Source: Pleurodeles waltl (lineage: Eukaryota > Chordata > Amphibia > Caudata > Salamandridae). From it: a stretch of DNA of 64,000 bases. The stretch is taken from NCBI RefSeq assembly GCF_031143425.1, contig NC_090450.1, positions 167,207,486 through 167,271,485 of the forward strand, written 5' to 3'. The position numbers and the translations under genes were made by a program. Below are positions 1-12,872 of the stretch, piece by piece (the stretch's first letter is position 1; each line of letters starts with the position of its first letter). The notes under the pieces were generated by a model. That model saw nothing but the letters and a program-made list of their open reading frames with translations, was not told the origin of the DNA and searched no databases.

Positions 1-115
1 TAGGCCTAGTCTCAACACACATACAGCCCACATTTTGTGTATGATTGGTGTTCTGTGTAAACTGTGGGTACATACCTCTGAGTTGTTTGACTCTGGTCGC
101 TGTTGTCCTTCATAG

Positions 116-1244
116 GCACCGTCCGCTGGGACATGTGAGGAGATGGCGGAATCCTCCGGTGTACCGACCGCTGGTGGACCTGTCGACAATGGAGGAAAGA
201 AATTTGATAATCACCTACAGGTTAGACCGTGCCACAATCCAGGAACTGTGTACCCAGTTGGAGCCAGACCTGATGTCAGCAATCCACCATCCCACAGGAA
301 TCCCCCCTCAAGTGCCGGTGCTATCAGTGCTCCATTTCCTTGCAAGTGGGTCATTTCAAACAACTGTGGCCATGGCATCAGGGATGTTCCAGCCTATGTT
401 TTCCAACGTATTGTCCAGAGTGTTGTCTTCCCTGCTGAAACACATGTGGAGCTACATCGTTTTCCCTCATGTGGAGGATTTGCCTACAGTGAAAGGTGAC
501 TTCTATGCCCTTGGATATATCCCCAACATCATAGGTGCCATTGATGGGACCCATGTGGCTTTGGTCCCCCCCCACAGGAGTGAACAGGTGTACAGAAACT
601 GGAAGAGTTATCATTCCAAAAATGTACAGATGGTATGTTTGGCAGACCAGTACATCTCCCATGTGAATGCCATGTTCCCTGGCTCAGTGCATGATGCCTA
701 CATCCTGCGGAATAGCAGTATACATTATTTGATGGGTCAACTCCAGAGGCTCTGTGTGTGGCTATTAGGTGAGCCCCTGGAAGCAAGACAGTGGGAATGG
801 TTGTCTGGGGTTATCCCTAAAGGTTAGTGCATGTCTCACAGTTGTCCCTCGCCATGTGCAGGTGACTCTGGGTACCCCAACCTGTCATGGCTACTGACCC
901 CAGTGAGGAATCCCAGGACCAGGGCAGAGGAATGCTACAATGAGGCCCATGGGCGAACTAGGAGGGGGATCGAGCGGACCTTCGGCCTCCTGAAGGCCAG
1001 ATTCAGGTGCCTGCATATGACAGGTGGATCCCTATTCTACTCACCAAAGAAGGTGTGCCAGATCATCGTGGCCTGCTGTATGCTTCACAACTTGGCTTTG
1101 CGATGCCAGGTGCCTTTTCTGCAGGAGGATGGTCCAGATGGCGGTGTTGTGGCAGCTGTGGCGCCTGTGGACAGTGATGAGGATGCAGCAGAGGAAGAAG
1201 ACATGCAGAACAGGGACTCAGTGATCCAGCAATATTTCCAGTGA
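116..1244 (+). CDS. HARBI1-like DDE transposase, two visible exons
   Basis: This is the nuclease of a PIF/Harbinger transposon, which cuts and rejoins DNA at element ends. Exon 1 runs to 768 and exon 2 from 862 to 1244, with a 93-bp GT-AG intron at 769-861. Joining them restores the block LLGDSGYPNLSWLLTPV. Catalytic context is visible: IGAIDGTH for the first Asp, GDSGYP for the second Asp and IERTFGLLKARFRCL for the Glu. A pyrimidine-rich acceptor ending in catag at 111-115 suggests that the exon starts at 116 and that a further 5' exon lies upstream. The frame is in fact open from about position 45. No stop interrupts either exon. The acidic C-terminus ends VIQQYFQ. The host domesticated gene HARBI1 is an alternative, but the convergent SANT gene and the terminal repeat argue for a transposon copy. 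Confidence 0.85.
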
Positions 1245-1723
1245 AACACAGGTGAGAATACATTCCTGCCTACTGCATGTACTTTTACACTACTACCTCT
1301 ATCCTGTCAGTCGTTTTCACCCAGTGTATGGTCACTGAGTTGTCACTTTCCCTTACGGTTTCACAGGTGTGGGTCCCAATGTGTGTCATCTGCTTAGATT
1401 CCTCATGGACTCGAGCTGTGTGACATAGGTATGTTGACATTACTATTTCATGAACATTTTGTCACTGTAATTGCAAATACACTATTTCAAAATCACAGAA
1501 AGACTCCAGATCTTTTTGTGCTTTAGGTGTGTTTATTTAAATGCAAAATATTGGAGGAGGAAGTTAAACGGTGAGGGGTGATGGCGGAGCAGTGTCCATG
1601 GAAAAGTCCAGTCTATTAGTCTCACAGGTGCATTGCCCATATGGGCATAGGAAGTGGAGCTGGGGCAGTTTAAATATGGACAGGGTGACAAAGTGGGCCA
1701 GTGGGATGACAATCAGGGTGGTC

Positions 1724-3249
1724 TCATTTCTTGGCGGGGGTCTTGGCATCGTTCTCAGTCTTTGTCCTGGATCTCAGGGACCGTTTGCGTGGTGGTTCTC
1801 CGTCTGCAGGGAGTGGGGTGCTGGTGTGGTGGTCCTGTGGCGGGGCGTCCTGTCAACTAGCGCCGGCGGAGGTGGTGGGCAGTTCATCGTCCATGCTAGT
1901 GTCAGGGGCCCCTTGGAGTGCCACAGAGTCCCTCCTGGTGTTGAGTACTTCCTTCAGCACCCCTACGATGGTGCCAAGGGTGGAGCTGATGGTTCTGAGT
2001 TCCTCCCTGAAGCCCAAATACTGTTCCTCCTGCAGCCGCTGGGTCTCCTGAAACTTGGCCAGGACTGTTGCCATCGTCTCCTGGGAGTGGTGGTATGCTC
2101 CCATGATGGAGGAGAGGGCCTCGTGGAGAGTGGGTTCCTTTGGCCTGTCCGCCCCCTGTCCCACAGCAGCCCTCCCAGTTCCCCTATGTTCCTGGACCTC
2201 CGTCCCCTGGACCGTGTGCCCACTGCCACTGACCCCAGGTCCCTGTTGTTGTTGGGGTGGTGGGTTATCCTGGGTTCCCTGTAGTGGTTGACACACAGCT
2301 GATTGACGTGTCCTGGGGATGGAGGTATGGGCCCGCTGGGTGGGTGCTGTGCTGGTGTTTCCAGACGGGAGAAGGTCTGTGGTGGCCTGTGCCTGTGTGA
2401 GTGGAACCGACTGTCCGAGGCCGACGATGGACCGGGCTGGTCATCTAGATCCAGTTGGACAGAGGTTTTGTCATCACTGTGGGCCTCTTCTGTGGGTGGA
2501 GTGGACTTGTCTGGACCCTCCTGTCTGGTGACGTTGGGTAGTGGTCCTGCAGGGGTGGAAAAGCATGATTATTGCATCTGTGTGTGGCATGGTGTGCAAT
2601 GGGTGGGTGACTGTGTACCTCAGTGCTGGCATTCCTGTGTGTGAGCTTGTGTGATGATGGTTTAGAGGGGTGTATGGGTATGTGCACTGGGCATGCTTTA
2701 GTGATGGGTGTCCATGCATTGTTGTTACATGCAGGGCTTGGTGTTGGGATGTGTGGTTTGTGATATTGGTACACTTGTGAGGAGTTGGAGTGATAGGGGT
2801 GAGGGCGAGGGTGGGGTTATGTGATAGCATGCAGGTAGGGTGTGGGATGTAATAGTTAAGATTTGACTTACCAGAGTCCATTCCTCCACCAACTCTGCGA
2901 GGCCCACAGGATGCAGAATCGCCAAGACCTGCTCCTCCCATGTTGTTAGTTGTGGGTGGGGAGGTGGGGGTCCGCCGCCAGTCCGCTGAACCGCCTGGTG
3001 GTGTCTTGAGACCACGGAACGCACATTCCCCCGTAGGTCGTTCCACCTTTTCCTGATGTCCTCCCGATTTCTTGGGTGTTGTCCCACTGCGTTGACCTTA
3101 TCGACTATTCTTCGCCATAGCTCCATCTTCCTTGCAATTGAGGTGTGCTGCACCTAGGATCCAAATAGCTGTGGCTCTACCCAGACGATTTCCTCCACCA
3201 TGACCCTGAGCTCCTCCTCTGAGAACCTGGGCTGTCTTTGCCGTGCCAT
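1724..3249 (-). pseudogene. Harbinger Myb/SANT-like partner protein, decayed
   Basis: This is the accessory DNA-binding protein of Harbinger transposons. The family is known to bind near element ends and help bring transposase to DNA and into the nucleus. The start ATG lies at 3249. Exon 1 (3249-2872) begins MARQRQPRFSEEELRVMVEE and carries the trihelix-like block IARKMELWRRIVDKVN, then RKRWNDLRG. It ends at a good donor (GGTAAGT at 2872). The last exon carries a predicted coiled coil (AKFQETQRLQEEQYLGFREE) and a basic tail (PPRKRSLRSRTKT) ending at 1724. Breaks seen: an in-frame TAG after VEPQLFGS in exon 1, a TGA after TTSAGAS, and frame changes in the proline-rich middle. It converges with the transposase at 116-1244. 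Confidence 0.75.
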
Positions 3250-3749
3250 GGGGTGGTGTAGGTGATGTGTGGGGTGGTGTGTGTGGTGATAAGTGTGGTG
3301 ATATGTAGTGGTGTGTTGTGTGAGGTGCGTGGAAGTTGTGTGGGTGATGGGGTTGTGTGTCTGTGGATGCTAGTTTGTTGATGGTGGTGTCTCTCTCTGG
3401 CCTTCGGTCATGAATTTTGGTTGTAGGGGTTTGTGGGTGATGTGGGTGTGTGTTTTATATTGTATTGGGTGTGTGGGAGTGGTGTGTGTATGTGTATCAG
3501 GTGTGTGTATTTCAAATTGTCCAATGTGGCTGTGTTTTGTTAATGTGTGTGTATTTTGAGCGCAGCACGTGGATTCATGTCTTGTGATAGCGTGGGCGTA
3601 TTTCTGTTGGCGTGACGGTGTCGGTTTTGTTTTCGCCAGTTTATCACTGACCTTTGGTGTGGCGGACTTGTCTGGGTGTCTGAATTTTGGTGGATTCCGA
3701 GCAGTGGGTCATAATGACCGTGGCGGAATTCCACGGCCGGGGAGGTGTG

Positions 3750-3811
3750 TTGGTGGTCTTCTGCACGGCGGTAAAGCGGCTTTTACCGCCAATGTTGTAA
3801 TGAGCCCCTTA
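3750..3811. repeat. Right terminal repeat of Harbinger element 1 plus TTA target site
   Basis: The end reads ttttaccgccaatgttg then taatgagcccc, followed by tta. Its reverse complement aligns with the element end at 51357. Several further GGCGG/CCGCC words lie just inside, which is the kind of subterminal repeat that Harbinger SANT proteins bind; binding here is inference. Confidence 0.7.
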
Positions 3812-6800
3812 ATGTTTTCTAGTGCATAGACGCAGCTAACGCTCAAAGGGTTAAAAAAGGTCACACTGGAAAGGAACAAAGTCCAGAGTTCAGGCTACCC
3901 ACGAGGTAACACTGTCACACTTACTTTCCGAAGTGTTTCTTGGTCAGGAAATTGGTCCACAGCACCAGCCAAGGGTTTAGAGGCTCTGGTTTGCCTCCTG
4001 GAGTCTGGGAATACAACTCTCACAATGCACCTCTTCAGCTTATGAAGTTGCTCCAAACTTCTGTATCTTTTTCCAGAGGTCCTGTTTGGGTACTTGAATT
4101 GTCCAAAACTTGATCCAAGGTTCAAGAAGCTCTGAGTTGCTCTTTAGGAGTAAGGGACTACAATTCCCAGAATGCACCTGGTCTGAATCCTCAAATGGCC
4201 ACTGTACGCTGGTCAGCTAGGCAATGCTTGCAAGACTTGATGCAGGGGACCCCGGGAAGCTCTTTTGTACCTGTAGCAAATAGGGAGTTCCTCCTTGAAC
4301 CTGTTGAAGCCAGGCGAAGTCATTTTAGTGGTGAAGCCCAAGTGTGCAGCTGGTGCAGTCCTTTAGAGTGCAGTGTCCAGGTGCAGGTCAGGGGTCCAAA
4401 AGGGCAGTCCTTCTTCTGAGGCTCTTCCTTGTTGAGATCTAGAAGGGAACTGAGGTGTGGGTGCAGCGCTGATATATTTATCCTTGCCCCTGGGTGAAAA
4501 ACAGGGGGGTCCTGGTTCTCCAATCAGGTGCAGGGTCCTTCCCCCTATGATGACCACTTCGTGGGAGGTGTGGTAAAATCAATCCCAGGGAGCAACATTC
4601 CTCAAAAATCCATCATGGCTGAAACTGATTTTTGGAGGTTACATCTGGCTGAGCCCACCCTCTGGTGAGGCTAAAAATGTTAAACACACCCTTCTCCTGC
4701 CCTCTCCTAACCTAATCAGGGGGCCCTAATTGTCTGGGTTTGCAGGATTTGAGGGAGGTGCTGGGTTTCTCCAAATGTCCTTACCTGCCCTTGAAGATCA
4801 GTTTGGCAGCCCTACCCATTCCTGCTTCTCCATCTGCTGGGCGAAGTTCTCCTCTCCAAGGCACATCTCTTTGTGTTCAGCCCAAGCTACTTCACACCTC
4901 ATCAAGGCAGCCTGGCCAGGCTGCCAGAGGCTGGCCAAGCAGAGCAAAGCACTACAGGGCTGAAGTTGGCAACTTTTTAGGGAGAGTTTAAAACTCTTTA
5001 CCTGAACAATTTATATTACATCCAACAATTGTAAGTTGTGTGATTTATTATAACAATTAATTTGATACCAAACGTGATGTATCTGACACTTAAGGGGACT
5101 TTATAAATTAAAATAAAGTCTCCCCAGTCTAGCCTATGGAGGCTACAATTCACTGCAATGAGGGAAAACAAATTTGGCTGTTTTACCTCATCAGGGCTTA
5201 TAAAACTATATTTTAAGGTTCCTGCTTATAGTTACGTGGCACCCAGCCCTGGGGCACATAGGGCACACCTTAGGGGTGACTTACATGTAACACATGTAAT
5301 ACTTGGCTATGAGATGGAATATAGAATTAGGACGTTAAGGTAGGATTCAAGGATGTGGAGGCAGGTGCTGACTGTGATCTGCCAGAGTTGGTAGCCTATC
5401 TATACTAAGAAATAAAGGAGAAGAAATGAAAAATGGGAAAGTGTGAAATTGGGACCGCTATTGCATTATATAAAATGGAATTTTACCAGATCTTTCCAAG
5501 GGCTATATTGACTTGGAGACTGGTTTATCCTCCTATAAATTAGAGGACTAGTTCTCAACGCAGCACATGTCTCACCAAATAGACTGATTGTTAAATGAAA
5601 ATATGCCATGGCCTCCCACCTGCTAGAAACAGCAGAAAGCTGCAAAATATGTCTATGTGTTTCACCAAAAAAGACACTGTACATAAAATGTAGTCTTGAA
5701 AAATTCACTGCATAAATTGTATGTCACAATATCAACAGCAACTATTTTGTGCTACAAAAATATTGTTGTGAAACATCAACTGCAAAAATATCATATTTTT
5801 CAATGGCCAATGTGAAATACAATAATATTGGCAACAAAATATTTCATTTTAAAACATTTAACATATCTTACTATTCACTACAAAAAATATTGAACATAGT
5901 GTAATTCGATTTTAAGCAAAACTATGGATGAATAAATAATGAATAAATGTTGACCAAATTAATATTATCCAGTAAATAGCAAAGAGAAACATTGAACATT
6001 TCAATATTTGTATTATTATTTAACCCACCCTCATTATATCTATATTTGAAAAAATAAACCGTAAACGTATATGAAATATGAAGTAGTGATTACAAAGTAA
6101 TGAATAATTGGAAACCCCTAAAAAAGTACTAAACATATAACATTCACAATGGCAACAGTCAACATATAGGAGAGTATAATTAAAAAAAGTGTATTAACAT
6201 GAGTTGCCAAAACAGTCAATGTTACTATACACCTGCCATTCGAGACTGTCGACTGCTGATCTGTCCATATTAACAAAAAATAAAATAATCTAAATGGAAA
6301 TCTTACTTACGTAAGCACAAATATACTATATTTAAACATATATTTAATTATTTTTCATAATTAAATTGCCACTATAGAAAACTACTGTAAAATAAAAATA
6401 AATTACAAACTGAGCAGCTTGTTTACAAGCCCCTTGTGCCACTTATGCATCACTTGTTCTATGGGAAAAAGTGAAGCACCGGCTGCGCTTAGGGCTTGTA
6501 AATAAGCTCTTGAATATTTAAAAGTTTACATAGACAAAAAGTTAAAAGCTAACTTAAAATCAAATGCGATGTAAAGCATTACTATTATTTTAATACTGCT
6601 CCTGAAGCCCATGTCAATACATCTATTTCTATCACCTGTTTAACACTTACAGGTTCCAAAAGTCTAAAGAGAACCACACACCAGCAGACGCATTGGAAGT
6701 GCACCAAATATTACTCTAACGGATGACATAGGTAGGCCACTACTGTAAAAAGCACCAGGGTATCTGTCCACCCTCCATGGGAGACAGTAATGTAATTCAA

Positions 6801-7154
6801 GCCCTTAAAGGTGCCTCATCAAACTCTATGGATCCGAGTGGAACCTATAAAAAACATATGTCTGCAGAATATCTTCCAAAACAATTTGCCATCTATCAGT
6901 GGTTCCGAGCCTAAAATGAACATAATCTAGATAAAAGAGAGCAGAAAGCCAGTCAGGCAGCTCCAGCACCAAATCCTATGCCATCACTGAATATTCCCCC
7001 ACCCATGTCCAGGTTTTTCTCATAAGGCAATCTAAATAGTGATACGAGAATAATAATTCTAACAACAGCAAATAATCTTCCGATCCTAGCATATGCAACC
7101 ATTTGCACTACTTGTCCAGTAACAATGGTCTGTCAAATTTGGGTCAGTCTCACA
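3812..7154. other. Non-coding, old interspersed repeat debris
   Basis: No convincing gene. The block at about 5225-5310 (gcacccagccctggggcaca, then gggcacaccttaggggtgac) resembles, in reverse orientation, the block at 33625-33665 inside the LTR at 33218. Part of 3840-5350 may therefore be a diverged inverted LTR. From about 5700 to 6660 the sequence is strongly AT-rich with no recognisable feature. Confidence 0.4.
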
Positions 7155-9085
7155 AAGGTTAGAAATCGGGTCTCTTGTTGGTAGAGGTATGCACCCAGTC
7201 CAAGTAGAGACCACAATCCTAGTCAGGGTAAGTCAGATATACACTCTAAAATTAACCTGTGCTCACCCTCTGGTGAGATGGCTCACACCAGTCAGGTTTA
7301 ACTTAGGCGGCAATGTGTAAGGTATTTATTCTCAACATGTATGTAGTAAAAATAGTTTGTCTATGTGAATAGCACAAGACCAAAACAATAAAAATCCAAT
7401 CAATAAATCTTGAGTTATCACTTTTAGCAAATTAACTATAAGAGGAAGAACAGTGCTTTAAGCTTCCTTAGTGTATATAGGATAATAGAATTCTGGCGGG
7501 ACTAGTGCACTCCTTGTAGAACAGTTTCCGTAATATTTTTGGCCACACTGCTCTCTGGAGAGCAGCCGGGTAGTGTGGTTTTGTGGAATCCCAAAGCAAG
7601 GTGGGGAGTATTGCTGCACAGGATGCGGGGACCACTGGCTTGGGAAAAGAGTAAGTTTCTTGAAGGGTAATCGGGTTCCTGGGCCGAAAGTACCTGCAGG
7701 GATACTTGTTGCTGCTGTGGGGGGTGGTTGTCAGTCCTTTGTTAGTTCCGTACTCAAGCGTGCCCTGTGTGCAGAGGTTGTCAGGGAAATGAAAGGGGGA
7801 AACTCACTGTTTCCCAGCTCACAAGGAGCACTTGGCTGAGAAAGGCAGGTCCTTGATGGATGGCGCTATGGGGCGGGTGTGAATCACCACACCGAAGGGT
7901 CGGAATCAACCAGGGAAGTTGTCCTTTGATTTAGATGGGGCACGGAGTTAGGAGCAAACACCGCACTCGCTCTATGAGAGTATCAATCCGCCCAAAATGC
8001 TCTGGCAATTAAGAACTTATTTTGCAGGACCGATCAGTGCAATGGGGAGATGAAAGAGATGCGGGGAATAAGGACTTTAGTGTCCCTGAGACCTGTTGAA
8101 GAACAGCGGGCAAGACAACAAGCCCTTGGAGTCACTCTGGGTGCACTGTATAGCCCCTTTTTTCAGGGCAGAGGTCAGCAGGCATCAGGGAAGCTCAACA
8201 AAACAGGTCAGCAGTTTCAAGAAGCAGTCAGGCACAGCGGCGGGGTGATCCTTTCAGCACAACAGCCTTCACTCCAGCGGAGGTTCATCCTGGTCCAGAA
8301 GTATATGGATTTTAGGGAGTCAGAGACCCAGTACTTATGCCCCAAAATGTCTTTGATGTGGGGGATGACTTCAGTGGAGAGTAATCATCCCTTAGTGTGG
8401 GCTCAGGCCACTACCCTTTCAGGTGTAAGTGTAAGCCCTCCCCAACCTCCTCTCCTGGAAGACCCACTGATATGCAGATGAATACAGAAGCAGGTAAGTA
8501 TCCTGTGTGTTGGGTGTCTGAAGGGAATACACAAATGTAGCTGTCACCCAGGTCAGGCATGTATTGGAGACAGGTTGTAGGCATACAGGGTAGTGAGAGC
8601 TGAGAAATGCCTACTTCATAAAAGTGGCATTTCTAAAATAATAATAATAAATCGGACTTTGCCATAAAGAGGAGTTATCCTCACCATTCCATTGATATCA
8701 AACATGATACAGCTACTCCTTTCTGATCAAGAACAGCTTAAAGCTATACTGAGGAATTCTCAATGCTGGTCTATGAGATGAGCAGGTCTCACAGTAATGA
8801 AAAATGACATTGGGAGTATTCTATTATCAGGACATGTAAAACGTAAAAGTGTATAGCCTGCCTTTTACTTACCTGGCACCCTGCCTTATGGGCTACCTAG
8901 GGGCCACCACGGGTGATTTACATGTATGAAAAGGTGAATTTAAGTCTTGGCAGGAGTTTTAAAATGTCAAGTCAGACTCTGCAGTGGCAGCTCGAAGACA
9001 TGTTTACAGGGCTTTTTAAGTGGGTAGCACAATCAGTGCTGCAGACCCACTAGTAGCATTTAGTTTACAGGCCCTAGGTATATGG
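7155..9085 (-). repeat. Inverted, truncated copy of the long LTR family seen at 33218-44684
   Basis: The left edge, ttagaaatcgggtctcttgt, aligns with the reverse complement of the LTR 3' end near 44684 (tgttagaaattgggtctttg). Homology continues through ctagtcagggtaagtcaga, caccctctggtgagatggc and ggcaatgtgtaaggtattt. The right part (about 9010-9085) matches the reverse complement of about 33440-33515, around the words agtgggcctgcagcac. The first about 210 bp of the LTR are missing, so its 5' end is lost. A weak TATA-like site (GGGCTATACAG on -) lies near 8150, where the better copy has TATAAAAA. Divergence is high, so this copy is old. Confidence 0.6.
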
Positions 9086-10032
9086 TGCCCTGTTGCATGC
9101 TCAGAATGTGCAGTAATGTGCCACAATTCCCATTCGTGCCCAGTGGAATAGTTCCTTGGCCCCTGAAAAATAAGGAATACAATATGAGTTTCCATACCGT
9201 TAGGAATTGCCCTTCCCCCTCCATCCATGTGTACCTGTCTATCTCAGTGTCCCAGATGTCCTGATACAGGCGATCTACGTTGTTGTTTAACCCTCCCCTG
9301 CAAGACCCATTTCCCTTCATGTCATCGTGGTGAATGACACTGCACTGAAACTCCATGTCTTGGACCCATTCGTTGTTAACAAACACAGCTGCAGACATGC
9401 TAAGGGCAACCCTGGGACCGCTGATGGAAGTGACATCAGACCTGTTTGTACACTGATTAGGTGGATTAACTACCTTCAAAAATCTCTTCTCATGAAAATT
9501 TCAGGGCAAAACAGTGCCTTCCCCTATAACTCCCTTCCTGCACATCCTGTCTACCTCAGTTTGGATGTCGTTAGGCCAGTAAGAAGATACAGTGCTGTAG
9601 GATTTGTCTCATAGTGGGTCAGATTTACTACTACCCTATGGAGCTCCACTTTGTTAGATTGTAATGTGGCCTAATTCTACACAGGTACAGATGGAGGAGG
9701 CATTTTGCTTTCTCATGGACTACCTCTTGGTATAAGTACAATCTATCTGCGCCTACTGCGTGTGGTTTCAGTGAACAGATATAACATGACCTGGCTGATG
9801 CCTTAGAGCCCATAGTGGTCATGAACTGATACCACGTTTTGTGTAAAAGAGCAATGTGTAATGCATGTGGGATACCTGTGTTGGGCGTGGTGTAATTAAA
9901 GGTCATGTGTGAGAGGTCCCTACACAATTGTGGTGATGTTTTCGAAAGGGAATGCATTACATCAGACTCTTCTTTGAAATACATGAGTGCATCCCTAGCA
10001 ACCAAAGAATGTATGAAGGCATTAAAACACAT
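9060..10032 (-). pseudogene. Possible retroviral envelope-like remnant
   Basis: Two short open stretches on - (10032-9631 and 9479-9060) have a glycoprotein look: potential N-glycosylation sites such as NYT, a pair of close cysteines in SCYICSLKPHA, and Trp-containing aromatic blocks. They lie directly upstream, in reading direction, of the inverted LTR at 7155-9085, which is the env-then-LTR order of a retrovirus. A stop and a frame change separate the two stretches. I do not recognise a specific retrovirus family, and the call is tentative. An unrelated repeat-derived open frame is the alternative. Confidence 0.3.
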
Positions 10033-10039
10033 AACTTAG

Positions 10040-12385
10040 GCATCATTGCTGATATTGAGGTGATTCAGAGTGAGGTGTAAACCATTTCCTCTGTGACAGG
10101 AGTTTCTGGGTCATGAAAAACAGGTGAGAAAGTTTTTGGGACAAGGTGTGGTACAAGTAACCGTTGGGGGTGAGGATGTGAAAAAGTCCTTAGGGTGTGT
10201 TGTGGCTATTGATCCTGTTGGGTGCGAGAGATCTTTGGAATAGTCTGTGGCTCTTGATACTGCTGGGGATTCTATTGTGGCTGCTGAGAAGGTGATGGTT
10301 GACTGTAGAAGTAGTGCACTTAATGGCTCGACTGCAGACCTGTTAGGTAAAAGCTAAGTTTGGTTATTAAAAAGAAAAACACTACATATTTATATGTCGC
10401 CAATTACTCCTTAGAGTTTCTGTGTTTTCATTCATTTTGATGTGGCACCGGAGGGTGGGCCCTAATCGGGATACCTGGTTCTGGAAGAAATAGGTCATTT
10501 TTATAAACATTTAATATTTACACATCGTCGGGTCTCCCCCCTCACTGTGCATTGGAGTTGTATGCTTTATGCAGTGATTCTCATGTACAAAGGTAGTGTT
10601 TGACCCTCAGTTGGTACTCTGTTAGTGTTGCTGGCCCTTCGGTACCCTGCTGTGTGTATCGGGCAGCGTCATTGGCATGGGGCAGTGTTTCTAGCCCACT
10701 TGTGTGTGGGGATGAAAGAGAGGAGGCATCTCACACTGAACATTTGTCAGCAAACACAACGTACCCTGAGGTCACGTGTGCACCCATTTGGTCTCAGTAC
10801 AAGGTGCGCCCGTGATTCTCCCAAGTGGCTCCTATGTGTCCTAACTATGCTGGTTTTTTTAGGCTTCCTTTGGACTACCTATGGGCTAATTTGTTTGGCA
10901 CTTGGGCATTTCCCCAGACCTCTGAATTTTATTGTCGTGTACTGGCAGGGGTCGGAGTATAGCTCTGGTATAGTCTTTGATTTGTGGAGCTCAATGCTGG
11001 AATTGCTGCTCCCTTCAAGCGATGTGTGTGAGGCCTTTTGTGATGCCTGATTGACAGACCTGTTGTCGGGGGTTAGCTGCTCGAAGCTCTGATGGATGTT
11101 TTGGACTCATTTCTTTTCCCCCCTCCCTTGGCTCATGTCTTCTTGGGCCTACTTTTCCCATCTACTGTTGGGGATCCCTAAGGGTAAGGAGGAGGTAAAA
11201 GATATTGCAGTGTGGAGAGTCTGGGGCAAAGCCGGGAACTCATCAGAGTATTACCGGTATTATGGGAATGGACTGGGGTGAGTGGATGTCGTGGTGAACC
11301 CCTTATCAACTGACTCAATGCCGTGTGGTGACTCGTTGGAACTCATTTGTGAGCTGTTAGCGTTATGGTCTCTGTTCCCCAAGCACATGGAGAAGCATGG
11401 CTCGACACTGGAGGACAGCTTTATTTTGGAATAAAAATGGGGGCCCCTTTATGACTAGGAGGCCACTGAGGGCACTATTATTACTGGGGCTATGCGCTGA
11501 AGGCATTTCCATGCTGCCTGGGTCCTGAGAATGGGGACCTTTTAATTTGGTAATTGAAACCTGTCCCATTTGGTTGTGAGTTTGAGGAGCTGGGGTGCCT
11601 GCCTCTTAAGCGGCAGTTGCCCAACTCAGTCAGACTGCTCTCCCTCTGGGGTGTGGCTGGCTAGCCCCACTCTGGGGGACTAGCAGAGGTGTGGGGCTCA
11701 GGCTCTGGTGGGCACCTTAAATCACAAACTTCGGTGAGGATTCCTGACCGGCAGCCCGGGATGGCAGACTCTAGCGAGGAGACCTGGTCGAAAGCCACGC
11801 AACAACCCTGCATGTTCCCGAGTACGAGTGAATGTTAAAATCCCTAATGTTATTCTCGTTTGTCTTTTATTTTGAATTCTACTGCAGTGAATTTTTAGGA
11901 TCTGCTCATAATCTACTGATGCCATGCGCTGGCCCAATTACTTGGACCCTGCTGAAGTGGTGCGGCAGGGGACTAATTTCCATGCAGCAGAGTCTAAGGT
12001 GCGAATAGGTTTCCAGGGGCCTGATCCTTCAGATGGAAGATCTGCAGGGCCTGGCCTCAGTTCATTGACCTCTGTGCATGGTGTGCCTTTAGTCAGCACC
12101 TGTCAGCCATGTGGTCCATTCTATGGCAATAGTAGCATTGTATGTTGTTTGGCTGCTGCCAACGGCCCTGGTTTCCATCACTGTACCTATTTTGGAACCC
12201 CCCGTGGGTCCTGCGGTGGTGTTCCCTTCATAACTGGTACCATTTTCCCACTTGTTGCCAACATGGTCCCTTTGAGGGCAGTTTTCCTTAGCTTATGTTG
12301 GAACAACTTAGCGTTGTCCCTCTAGGCCTGTTCTTACCTCTCCTGTGCCTGTATTATTTAATGTGGCCCCGGTCTTCTGCAAGTT
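10040..12385. other. No gene recognised
   Basis: Only short open frames without recognisable motifs are seen here. No terminal repeats or tandem arrays were noticed. Confidence 0.4.
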
Positions 12386-12387
12386 GG

Positions 12388-12717
12388 TCAGTCCACTGGA
12401 ATGCGGGCACAGGAGAACACTGTGTTGATCTGCTGACTAATAGTGTTATTTAGCAGATTCGTGACATGGCTTATTGCTGGGGTGATCGTCATGTTACTGT
12501 ACTTGATGCATGTGATCCATTTCCGGGCCCCATCCAATAATGTTGGCAGCTTACCTCTTAGCCCCTCTTTGTCCATCGAGCCCAGGGCACATAGATGGTC
12601 CTTGACGTGCCTTTCTGTATTCGTGGGCATATTTTTGTTTTGGACATCTCCACCAGTTTTCCTTCTGCATAGCATTCCCATCTCCTCAGACACTCCTGAA
12701 AGTAAGGGAAGTTCCAC
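12388..12717 (-). pseudogene. Possible upstream part of the same retroviral remnant
   Basis: This is a 109-codon open stretch on - with NMTITPAISHVTNLLNNTIS, rich in N-x-S/T sites as in viral surface glycoproteins. It lies upstream of the possible env remnant in the same orientation. No catalytic or fusion motif is visible. The assignment rests only on composition and order. Confidence 0.2.
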
Positions 12718-12872
12718 TTAGGCTCTCCTTCGTGCCTGATTCAATCATTACAATCAATATTTCCTCTTGTTTGAAGGATTCCTCTTTCGGCCTATCGTCT
12801 TTTCTCAGTCCAGTGAACTAGCAGGTGGCAAAAGGGTCAAGAGAAGATTTTGCCGTGCTCCTGAGCTACTAT

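Larger units (their letters stand above)
1..3808 (+). mobile_element. PIF/Harbinger element 1, right part (left end outside window)
   Basis: Two genes point towards each other: a DDE transposase on + and a Myb/SANT-like gene on -. This is the usual two-gene content of animal Harbinger elements. The right terminal repeat reads, inwards from 3808, as ggggctcattac then aacattggcggtaaaa. It matches the left end of the element at 51357 and is followed by tta (3809-3811), the expected 3-bp target site. The left end is cut by the window edge, so full length is unknown. The same gene order, reversed, recurs at 51357-55019, so the two belong to related families. Confidence 0.85.

Noticed and set aside
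116..1244. Domesticated host HARBI1 gene
   Set aside because: The neighbouring convergent SANT gene, the terminal repeat with TTA at 3808 and the related copy at 53937-55019 fit a transposon.
1571..2284. 237-codon open frame on + opposite the SANT gene
   Set aside because: It is antisense to the last exon of the Myb/SANT gene, with no motif of its own.
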